NCBI GenBank assembly: GCA_028288705.1 | Contig: JAQBNH010000007.1 | Location: 372,001 to 436,000 of the forward strand | From: Ferruginibacter sp. | Lineage (GTDB): Bacteria > Bacteroidota > Bacteroidia > Chitinophagales > Chitinophagaceae | Reading direction: 5' to 3' | Length of the DNA: 64,000 bases | Part shown: positions 40,812 through 50,200 of the stretch, piece after piece | Numbering within the stretch: position 1 is the first letter of the stretch | Layout: every line of letters begins with the position of its first letter | The notes under the pieces: generated by a model | Seen by the model: only the letters and a program-made list of their open reading frames with translations | The model's database searches: none | Told to the model about the DNA's origin: nothing | Program-made: the position numbers and the translations under genes

Positions 40812-43295
40812 ATGAATTTTTTAAGAATTAAAGGGGTATTCCTCTGTTTACTATTTTATGCCACAACCTCGGCGCAGGTTGAAAAAAGGTCTATAGACAT
40901 TAAGCGAACGACCGACAAAATTAAGATCGACGGATTGCTGGATGATGCCGCCTGGAAAAATGCCCCCGTCGCCAATAAATTCACTTCGTTGCGGCCAACA
41001 CCGTTTTTATTGGAGAGTCCGGACAATGCTTCCGAGGTGTTTTTCCTTTATGATAACGACGGCATCTATGTGGGCGGCTACTTTCACGAAAAATTTAAAG
41101 ATAGTATTGCTGCAGAACTTTCCGGAAGAGATGGGATGGGCAACAATGATTTTGCCGGGATCATCTTTGATACCTATAACGACAAGTTGAACGGCTTCGA
41201 ATATTTCGTAACACCACTGGGCGAACAATGGGATGCGAAATCCAGCAACAGCAATGAAGATTTTAGCTGGAATGCTGTTTGGCAAAGTAGTGCTAAAATG
41301 CATAATGATGGATGGAGTTTTGAGATGTTCCTTCCTTACTCCTGTATCCGTTTTGGTAAAAAGAATATCCAGGACTGGGGAATGAACATCGTAAGAAAGC
41401 GGCAAAAGAGTGGTCAGCAATTATTCTGGCAGTCGATTGATCCGAATAAAAATGGGTTCCTTACGCAATCAGGATTGATAAAGGGTTTTGAGAACATCAA
41501 GCCACCCCTGCGTTTGCAATTCTCACCTTACCTCTCCACTTATCTTAATCACGATGGAAGTGCGATTGCGACAGACAAAACAAAAACCCTTGTGAATGGC
41601 GGCATGGATGTGAAATACGGCATCAACCAGGCATTCACGCTGGATATGACATTGGTTCCCGATTTTGGCCAGGTGCAAACTGATAACCGCGTTTTAAACT
41701 TGTCGCCATTTGAATTACGCTTCGCAGAAAACCGTACTTTTTTTACAGAGGGAACGGAACTCTTTAACAAAGGAAATCTTTTTTACAGCCGCAATATCGG
41801 GCGTGTGGGTGGTAAGCCTTTGCATTACTATGAGGCCGGGGACGATGTGAAGCAGGGAGAACGCCTGGATAAAAATCCCGACCAAATAAAATTACTAAAC
41901 GCCACCAAGATCAGCGGCCGTACGCAAAAAGGCCTCGGTATTGGTGTCCTTAATGCGATTACTAAAATCCAGTACGCTAATATTTACGATAGCAGCTCAG
42001 GGAGCCTGCGCAAGTTTGAAACAGAGCCGCTGACGAATTACAGTGTGTTTGTGCTGGATCAAACTTTAAAACATAACAGCAGCGTTTCGCTGGTAAACAC
42101 AAATGTATTGCGCAGCGGGAAAGAATATGATGCGAATGTAACCTCGGCCTTGTTTGATTTATTTGATAAAAAGAATACGTACAACGTCGGCGGTAATATC
42201 AGCATCAGCAATCTTGTTGGAAAATATGGGAAAGGAACAACAACGGGTTATGCGCATAACCTATACATCGGAAAAGCAAGCGGCCGTTTTGGTTTCAGCC
42301 TTTACCAGGATTTGTACAATGACAAATATGACAAGAGCGATCTTGGCTTCTTTACCAATAACAACTACATGGAAGAAGGGATTTGGATGGGCTACAATTG
42401 GTTGAAACCTAAAAAGTGGCATAACCAGATGCGCATCAATGTAAACGCCTGGCATAACCGCCTGGTGACTGCGATAGATCCGTTAAAACGAAAAGAATTT
42501 ATGCTGCAGAATGTGGGGGGAAATATAAACGGGAATGCGCAGACGAAAAAGCTCTGGTATCTGGGATTCAACTTTTCAGTTAACGGCAAATCGAATGATT
42601 ATTACGAGCCGCGCCATTACGGACGATTCTTTACAAATAGCGGCAATGCTGCACTGAATTTGTGGTACGAAGGAAATTCAGCTAAAAAATTATCCTTTTC
42701 AGCATCGCTATACAATAAACTTGGTGGTGTATTCAACGCCCATACGGCTGAATACTTTGGATCAGCAAAATTGCGGTTTAGCAAGAAATTCTCGATAGAT
42801 AACTCTGTTGATGTCTATGATATCAGGAACCAGGCCGGATGGGCCAGCGAGAAAAATGATACAACCATCTTCTCGCGCCGAAATGTAAAAAGCGTGGAGA
42901 ATACGCTGAACTTTAAGTACAATTTCAGTAATAAGATGGGACTTACTTTCCGTGTGAGGCATTACTGGAGTAAAGTAGATCCGCAACAGTTTTATGCACT
43001 GAATGAAAATGGAAAACTAGTTACGCCTTCTTCTCCTTTTACCGGCAATGTGAACCAGAACTACAATTTTATGAGCGCAGATATGGTGTACAACTGGCAG
43101 TTTGCGCAGGGAAGTTTTTTCAGCATTGTATGGAAAGATATTGCTGACGACTTTGATCGCCATTTTGAAAGGAATTACATCAAGAACTTTTCAAAAACGA
43201 TTAAGGGCGACCAGTTTAATAGTTTATCGGTGCGGGTAATTTATTTCATCGATTACCTTACGACGAAAAAGAACCTCAAAAAGAAATCGATCTGA
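40812..43295 (+). CDS. DUF5916-type outer-membrane protein with N-terminal carbohydrate-binding-like domain
   Basis: 827 aa; IKIDGLLDDAAWKNAPVANKF...VPDFGQVQTDNRVLNLSPFELRFAENRTFFTEGTELF. Confidence 0.88.
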   Translation: MNFLRIKGVFLCLLFYATTSAQVEKRSIDIKRTTDKIKIDGLLDDAAWKNAPVANKFTSLRPTPFLLESPDNASEVFFLYDNDGIYVGGYFHEKFKDSIAAELSGRDGMGNNDFAGIIFDTYNDKLNGFEYFVTPLGEQWDAKSSNSNEDFSWNAVWQSSAKMHNDGWSFEMFLPYSCIRFGKKNIQDWGMNIVRKRQKSGQQLFWQSIDPNKNGFLTQSGLIKGFENIKPPLRLQFSPYLSTYLNHDGSAIATDKTKTLVNGGMDVKYGINQAFTLDMTLVPDFGQVQTDNRVLNLSPFELRFAENRTFFTEGTELFNKGNLFYSRNIGRVGGKPLHYYEAGDDVKQGERLDKNPDQIKLLNATKISGRTQKGLGIGVLNAITKIQYANIYDSSSGSLRKFETEPLTNYSVFVLDQTLKHNSSVSLVNTNVLRSGKEYDANVTSALFDLFDKKNTYNVGGNISISNLVGKYGKGTTTGYAHNLYIGKASGRFGFSLYQDLYNDKYDKSDLGFFTNNNYMEEGIWMGYNWLKPKKWHNQMRINVNAWHNRLVTAIDPLKRKEFMLQNVGGNINGNAQTKKLWYLGFNFSVNGKSNDYYEPRHYGRFFTNSGNAALNLWYEGNSAKKLSFSASLYNKLGGVFNAHTAEYFGSAKLRFSKKFSIDNSVDVYDIRNQAGWASEKNDTTIFSRRNVKSVENTLNFKYNFSNKMGLTFRVRHYWSKVDPQQFYALNENGKLVTPSSPFTGNVNQNYNFMSADMVYNWQFAQGSFFSIVWKDIADDFDRHFERNYIKNFSKTIKGDQFNSLSVRVIYFIDYLTTKKNLKKKSI

Positions 43296-43300
43296 TAAAA

Positions 43301-43335
43301 AAAATCCTGCTTCAAATGAAGCAGGATTTTTTTTA
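43301..43335. terminator. bidirectional terminator
   Basis: AAAAATCCTGCTTC-AAAT-GAAGCAGGATTTTTTTT between convergent genes. Confidence 0.85.
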
Positions 43336-43346
43336 TTTCATTAAGC

Positions 43347-45500
43347 CTAGCGAAGCAAGCCAGCCGGCACTTCTTTCTGCAACAAATTCTTGTAAATGAA
43401 TTTTGTTTTTAGGTTTTGAAAATGCAACCCTTTGTTTCCACCCCAGCCGTGACGGCCGCCCGGATACATCATAAACTCAAAATCTTTTTTCTGGTCTTGT
43501 AATTTGCTGATGAGCTGGATACTATTTTGCAAATGCACATTATCGTCGATCACCCCATGAACTATCTGTAATCCGCCTTTATATCTATCTACATAAGACA
43601 GCACAGAGCTTGTTTTATACCCTTCCGGGTTATTCGCCGGCGTTCCCATAAAACGTTCTGTGTAATGAGAATCATACAGCGTCCAGTCGATCACGCTTCC
43701 GCCCGCCATGCCGTATGTAAATACATCCGAGGCGTAAGTGAGTGCATAACTGCTCATATAGCCGCCGTAACTAAAACCAGTGATGGCAACACGTTTCGGG
43801 TCTACGCTGCCGTTAGCGATCAGCCATTTCACCATCGTGCTGTAATCTTTCATTTCCCAGTAACCAAGGTTATGGTACATATAATTCACCCCTTCTTTTC
43901 CAAAATGGCCACTTGCCCGGTGATCCATCGCCACCTGGATCAATCCTTCTTTCGCATAAAATTGTTGGTTGCCACTAATGCCCCATGTATCCATCACAGT
44001 TCCGGCATTTGGTCCGCCGTAAATGGAGATCAGCACCGGGTATTTTTTTGACGGATCCATATTTAAAGGCCAGGTAACGCGCATTGGCAGATCGTATAAA
44101 CCGTCGTCGCTTTTAACGCGGATCAGTTCTGTTTTTGCTAACTGGTAATTACCAAAATCTTCTCCTTTACTATCGCCCAGTTCTTTAATAATCTTTCCTT
44201 TGTTATCAACAAGGCTCATTTTAGTAGGCGTAGCAACGTTATTATAAGCAGTTATGAAATAGCTGCCATCAGGTGACACATTGATCATTCCGTGGTTGAA
44301 ATCACCGAAGCTTAAGCGCTGTAGTTTCTTACCATCGATATTCACACGATAATAATCGCGGTGCGCCGTGTTTTCCCGGCTGCGGGCGGTGAAGTAAACG
44401 ATGCCTTTTTGTTCGTCGACATAATTCACATCGGTAACCGTGTATTTGCCGCTGGTTACGGCATTCAGCAATTTACCATTCATATCATACCGGTAAATAT
44501 GTTTCCATCCGGTGGCGTCGCTCATTAGCAGGAAGCCTTTACCGCTGTTTAAAAAACTAATACGATCATTATCATCCAGGTCGATCCAGGTCTTCTGGGT
44601 TTCTTTATAAAATTCTTTTTTGGCACCAGTTGCCGGGTTTACTTCATAGATCACCAGGTTATCCTGCAGCCTGTTCATCCATTGTACCAATAATGCGGAA
44701 CCGTCGGGCTTCCAGTAAGGCATACCAAAGTACTGATCGTCGTTCGCATGAAAATCGCTCCAGGTTGTAGCGCCGCCATCAGGAGAAACAATACCAACGC
44801 GCACTTCGGGGTTCGGATCGCCTACTTTTGGATAACGCTCCTGTTCTACCAGTCCGTGCTGGCCAGTGCCGTCGGTAATCGTAAATACCGGAACCTTTGT
44901 ATCGTCAGACCTGAAATAAGCAATTTTTTTACTGTCGGGGCTCCACCAAAATGCTTTATGAGCTGTGGCGCGGCCCAGTATCTCTTCCATATACACCCAA
45001 CTGGAATAACCGTTCAGGATCACATCGCTTCCGTCATTCGTTAACCGGGTTTCCTTTTTAGTTGCAATATTTACAGTGTACAAATCATTCAGCTTCGTAT
45101 ACGCGACATAGTTGCCATCCGGGCTAAGCGTTGGGTTTACTTCCGCAAGCGTATCCGTTGTTAATTGAATCTCTTTGTCATCAATCTTAATAAAAAGGTC
45201 TTTAGCTTTTGTGAAAGGCCTCGCTGTAACTTTCACTTTTTCCACTTTCAGGTCTGCTTCTGTTGCTTCTTTTTCAAGACCTGTTTTAGCGTCGAGCAAA
45301 AATGATTTGCCGTTTCTTAGCAGGATCACATGACTGTTGTCGATCCAACGGGTAGCAGTTGGCAGTGGCTGAATTATTCCTTTTAATGCCCCGCCCTTAA
45401 AATACTGGTCATCTGTTAACTGCTTTTGTTGCGCGGTTGCAGTACTGCAGAACGCGAAAAAGGCAAGTGATGCCAGGCTTGTTTTTACAATTTGTATCAT
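43347..45500 (-). CDS. S9 family (DPP-IV-like) dipeptidyl peptidase
   Basis: 717 aa; DPP-IV-type propeller N-terminus; GFSYGGYMSSYAL catalytic serine; GVIDDNVHLQNS. Confidence 0.93.
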   Translation of the reverse strand: MIQIVKTSLASLAFFAFCSTATAQQKQLTDDQYFKGGALKGIIQPLPTATRWIDNSHVILLRNGKSFLLDAKTGLEKEATEADLKVEKVKVTARPFTKAKDLFIKIDDKEIQLTTDTLAEVNPTLSPDGNYVAYTKLNDLYTVNIATKKETRLTNDGSDVILNGYSSWVYMEEILGRATAHKAFWWSPDSKKIAYFRSDDTKVPVFTITDGTGQHGLVEQERYPKVGDPNPEVRVGIVSPDGGATTWSDFHANDDQYFGMPYWKPDGSALLVQWMNRLQDNLVIYEVNPATGAKKEFYKETQKTWIDLDDNDRISFLNSGKGFLLMSDATGWKHIYRYDMNGKLLNAVTSGKYTVTDVNYVDEQKGIVYFTARSRENTAHRDYYRVNIDGKKLQRLSFGDFNHGMINVSPDGSYFITAYNNVATPTKMSLVDNKGKIIKELGDSKGEDFGNYQLAKTELIRVKSDDGLYDLPMRVTWPLNMDPSKKYPVLISIYGGPNAGTVMDTWGISGNQQFYAKEGLIQVAMDHRASGHFGKEGVNYMYHNLGYWEMKDYSTMVKWLIANGSVDPKRVAITGFSYGGYMSSYALTYASDVFTYGMAGGSVIDWTLYDSHYTERFMGTPANNPEGYKTSSVLSYVDRYKGGLQIVHGVIDDNVHLQNSIQLISKLQDQKKDFEFMMYPGGRHGWGGNKGLHFQNLKTKFIYKNLLQKEVPAGLLR

Positions 45501-45659
45501 GCTTTATTTTTTATTAGAATTACAAGATAGTTTTTTTGGCCTAACAGGTTCTATCAAATTGATAAGCGGGTAATGAAAAAACAACTGAAATATTTACCGT
45601 CGTTTTGCATCATAAAATAATTTCATATCTTCCCTATCCATCAAAATAAACCTTAGGAT

Positions 45660-46403
45660 ATGATCGTGATCGCATTATATAATCTAAAGGGCGGGGTAGG
45701 AAAAACAGCCTCTTGCGTAAATTTTGCTTACCTGGCGGCGAAAGAAGGTTATAAAACTTTATTGTGGGATATTGATCCGCAGGGATCCACTTCTTTTTAT
45801 TATAAAGCCAAACCAAAGACACATCCGGGGATAAAGAAGCTGATCAGCAAAGATGCCAACCTGGAAAATGTGATCATGGCAACGGAATTTGATCACCTCG
45901 ATATTATTCCTGCCGATAATTCGGCCCGCAGTTTTGATGTGATGGTAGAAGAAATGAAAAGCTCTAAAAACCGCCTGAAGTCTGTATTGAAACAATTTGA
46001 TGGGGAATATGATTTCGTGTTTATTGATTGCCCACCGGGATTTTCCGCCCTCAGTGAAAATATTTTCAGTGCCGCCGATATCGTGCTGATGCCAATCATT
46101 CCTACGACGTTATCCGTTCGAACCTATAATATGGTGAAAGATTATTTTAAAGAAAAAGATATTGACAGCAACAAAATGATGTGCTTTTTTACCATGACCG
46201 ACCTGCGCAAGAATATGCATAACGAGATCATGGAACAATTGTATAAAGACAAAAAATTCTTCCAGAATTATATTCCCTATTTATCAGATGTAGAAAAAAT
46301 GGGTATTCACCGGCAGCCAATCGAAGCGTTTGCCCGTAGCAGTTACGCTGCCAATTGTTACCGCGAGTTATGGACAGAAATTACAGAAGGCGTTTTGGAA
46401 TAG
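45660..46403 (+). CDS. ParA-family ATPase
   Basis: MIVIALYNLKGGVGKTASCVNFAYLAA deviant Walker A; FIDCPPG. Confidence 0.9.
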   Translation: MIVIALYNLKGGVGKTASCVNFAYLAAKEGYKTLLWDIDPQGSTSFYYKAKPKTHPGIKKLISKDANLENVIMATEFDHLDIIPADNSARSFDVMVEEMKSSKNRLKSVLKQFDGEYDFVFIDCPPGFSALSENIFSAADIVLMPIIPTTLSVRTYNMVKDYFKEKDIDSNKMMCFFTMTDLRKNMHNEIMEQLYKDKKFFQNYIPYLSDVEKMGIHRQPIEAFARSSYAANCYRELWTEITEGVLE

Positions 46404-46454
46404 GGCATTGTTTATGGAGTTACATTTACAGGGAATACACATAAAATCATTGAT

Positions 46455-47186
46455 ATGAAAAGAGAACTTTCCGGCTGGTTTAGTCCGAACTTACAAAAAG
46501 ATATGCCCATCGCCGGCTACGGTGATTACGGCTTCGCGTTACTGCTCGTTCCTACGGCTGCTGCAGATTACCTGGAATATGAACGCTTCCAATTAATGGA
46601 TGCATTGGCGCCGTACATCAACAGCGGAAAGGTGCGCGTATTTTCGGTGAACAGTATCAACAATGAAAGCTGGCTCAACAACGAGATGCAGGGCGAACAC
46701 AAGGCGATCCGTCAAAACCAGTTTAACCGTTATATTTTTGAAGAAGTGATTCCTTTTATCAAGACAAATACTTCTGCCGAAACACCGGTTATTACATGCG
46801 GTGCCTCTTTTGGGGCTTTACACAGTATGAATTTGTTTTTAAAACGACCTGATCTGATCAATGGTGTAATCGCGATGAGCGGCGTGTATGATCTGACAGA
46901 ATACACAAAAGGCTTTTATGATGACCAGGTATATTTTAATTCGCCTGCTCATTATATCCCAAACCTCAACGATGACTGGTACCTGGATCATATCCGCAGG
47001 AGCAATCATATTCATATCCTTACGGGAAGCGGGGATTATGAGGACCCGCAGGCATCAAAGAATTTTTCCGGCATCCTGTCAAATAAAGGTATCCCGCACG
47101 ACCTGGATGTTTGGGGCGAAGAATGGAAACACGACTGGCCAACATGGCGAGCGATGTTACCGCTCTATCTCGAGACGAAGTTTTAA
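46455..47186 (+). CDS. esterase-D-like alpha/beta hydrolase
   Basis: 243 aa; TCGASFGALHSMN, MSGVYDL, GSGDYEDP. Confidence 0.8.
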   Translation: MKRELSGWFSPNLQKDMPIAGYGDYGFALLLVPTAAADYLEYERFQLMDALAPYINSGKVRVFSVNSINNESWLNNEMQGEHKAIRQNQFNRYIFEEVIPFIKTNTSAETPVITCGASFGALHSMNLFLKRPDLINGVIAMSGVYDLTEYTKGFYDDQVYFNSPAHYIPNLNDDWYLDHIRRSNHIHILTGSGDYEDPQASKNFSGILSNKGIPHDLDVWGEEWKHDWPTWRAMLPLYLETKF

Positions 47187-47201
47187 AATATCGGTATATA
47201 A

Positions 47202-47228
47202 AAAAAGGAAGCTAAACGCTTCCTTTTT
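47202..47228. terminator. bidirectional terminator
   Basis: AAAAAGGAAGC-TAAAC-GCTTCCTTTTT. Confidence 0.75.
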
Positions 47229-47246
47229 CATTGGTTGTTTTTGTTG

Positions 47247-50200
47247 CTAGTTTTTAATCAGCTTATGAATTGTTTTTGTGCCTGTTGCCACGTGAACAAT
47301 TTGTAAAATATATGTACCGCCAGGCAGACTGGAAACATTGATGTCTTCCACGATCGAACCTTCTGGTTTTACAACTCTTTTGTAAAATACTCTCTGGCCC
47401 GCTGTATTGGAAATGATAAGTGCGTATTCACCGGAAAGTTTGTTATTCACCTGAACTTTAAATGAACCAACAAAAGGATTTGGATAGACGGACACGCTGT
47501 TTGTGCCTGACTCAAAGATCGTTTCGCCTTTGTACACTTGAGGCTGCGCAACAATTTCCGGCGTTGTTTCCGTCGTCATGCTGCGTCCTGCAGTTGCCGG
47601 CTGTTCAATGATGCTGAAACCTGCGATATAATTCCAAACACCGATCCTGTTCATTACGACCTCTATTTTGCCAGAAGCGTCAGGACTGATCCCTTTAAAG
47701 TTTGCGTAATCATTGATGTTGTTATCTGTACTGATGGTATCTTTTAAATTACCGATCGCATACTCTGTTTTGTTACCTGTGCTTGCACGGCTTGCGTAAA
47801 ATTCCAGGTTGTATACTTTCCCAGGTGTTAGACCTGTTAATGTAACAGTGCGCATGCTCGTGTTTGCCGAATTATAACGTAATACATTTCCTGGTTGTAC
47901 CGTTGCAGAACTGGCATAGTTCGATCCATTATCAACGATCCTGTTATCCCCGCTCAACAATGCTTTTACAGTGCTTGGCGTTCTGTCTTCGTAAAGGAAT
48001 GTTGCGCTGGTAACATTGGCTGCCACATTCCAGTTGTTCCATTTTACATCTGAATAACCATTGGAACCGCCGTAAATATTTACGCGTATAGCCTTCCCTG
48101 TTGTGGTTACCGTTGCCGCATTTACAGTGACCTGAGTTGTGGCTGTTGCAGTTGCCCCTGCGTTATCTGTAACCTGCAATTGGAAATTGTAAACTCCGGC
48201 AACCAGGCCTGTAACTGTTGTTCCGGCTGCAGTTGCAGTAGTAATTGTTCCTGCCGATGGGCCGGAAATTTTGGTCCAGAGGTAAGCAGTGATTGTTCCG
48301 TCGGTATCAGTTCCGGTACCCGTTAAGCTAACTGCGCTTGTTGGTAATGTAATTGTTTGGGCTGAACCCGCGTTCGCTGTTGGAATACTGTTCGACGCGC
48401 CGTTAACTGTAATCTGAACAGTGGCTTTGCCTGTTAAGCCGGTATTGTCTGTGACCGTAAGCTCGAATACATAAACACCCTGTTGCAATCCGCTAACCTG
48501 CGTGGAAGCTGTTGCCGCATTCGCAATAGCTCCTCCGGCCGGACCTGAAGCTTTCACCCATTGGTAAGAAACTACAGTTCCATCAGCATCTGTACCGCTA
48601 CCACTTAAAGTAACCGCACTTACAGGAAGCGTGATACTTTGCGCAGCTCCTGCATTTGCAATCGGCGCAATGGTTGTAGCGCCTCCGCATGACAAAATAT
48701 TATTTGAGCTCGTACTTCCTGCAACGTAAGATTTCAGATAGGTATTCAGCCAGTTTGAAGTTGCGCCTGGAATACAGAAAGTGTTATTATAAACTGATGA
48801 AGGGAAAGAGTTGAAATAATAACCCGCGATGAAAATACCGCCCGCTGTTTTCGGATGATTCACAGCATTGCCATACACGTTCATTGTTTGTTTAGGGTTG
48901 TTATCCGTCGTGATCAGGAAATCACTTGCATAAATTGTTTGCTGACCATTTGCCGTTCCGTCATAACCACAACTATCGAGCGTATTGTTATATACATTGA
49001 TCACGCCATAACCAAATGCTTCGATGCCATTGCCCGGGCCTTTAAATACGGTGTTTCCGTAAATATCACCTGTAGTATTGCTACCCAAAATGATCCCGGC
49101 TTCCTGGCTGCTCATATTGATCATACCATAGTTACGAACAGTATTGTTGAAGATCTTGTTCCCGGCACGTGCGTTACTTAATTGAATTCCATCCCAGTTT
49201 GTCCTTTCCACCAGGCAATTAGAAATTTCTACACTGTCTAACCGGATTGGAACGATCATCGTGTCCTGCCCGTTTGGTTTTGTGCGTGGCACGCCATCCG
49301 GTTGTGTAATACCAACATACATTCCTTCGCCATCGATATCGTGAATCCAGAGATTGGTGAATTTCATATTACTCATGATATAGCCACTCGCTGCCCATGT
49401 TGTCGGATCGTTATAATCAGGATCTTGTTTGCAATACACACCTGTGCTACCACCGCTGGCTTCCACATTGTTTATTTCGATATGATCCGCCATCGTTATA
49501 GCGATTGGCCCGCCAACAACTTTTAAACCGTATTGTGTGGTACCGCCCCAGATTTTAATATGGTGCGACTTTCCTTTGATTCGGAATACTGGAGTGGATA
49601 CGGTCGTCAGTGGCATGATTACCAATGGACGGCAGGCATCACCGCCAACGTTATAAAATTCGATAACGCTATAATTTGTCCCGGTTATTTTAATGGTGTC
49701 ACCGCCTTTCCACAGGCTGCCGTTCGGACGATAGATTTCACCCGGACCGGTTTGGGTCAGCATATAAACTTTTGGCGCAGCGGTATTACAAGTTGTTGTT
49801 CCGCCTTGTTGTGCAGCTGCATTTACGGTAATCTGAACCTGTGCTACAGAACTTGCACCGCTATTATCTTTTGCTGTAAGAGTAAATTTATAAACGCCCT
49901 GTGCTAATCCTGTAATGCTTGTTGATGCCGCTGTTGGATTTACGATTGTGCCTCCGGCAGGGCCTAACAATTTAGCCCACAAGTAAGAAACGATCGTTCC
50001 ATCAGGATCAGATGCGTTACCATTTAAGGTGATGCTATTTACAGGAAGGGTGATAGATGTATTCGGGCCAGCACTTACGATCGGTAACTGGTTTACCGGT
50101 GCCCCGCCATTTACTACAATTTGCATATTGCCCGATCCTGTGGCACCTGCGTTATCTGTTACCGTTAACTTAAATACATAAGTCCCGGGAAGCAAATTCC

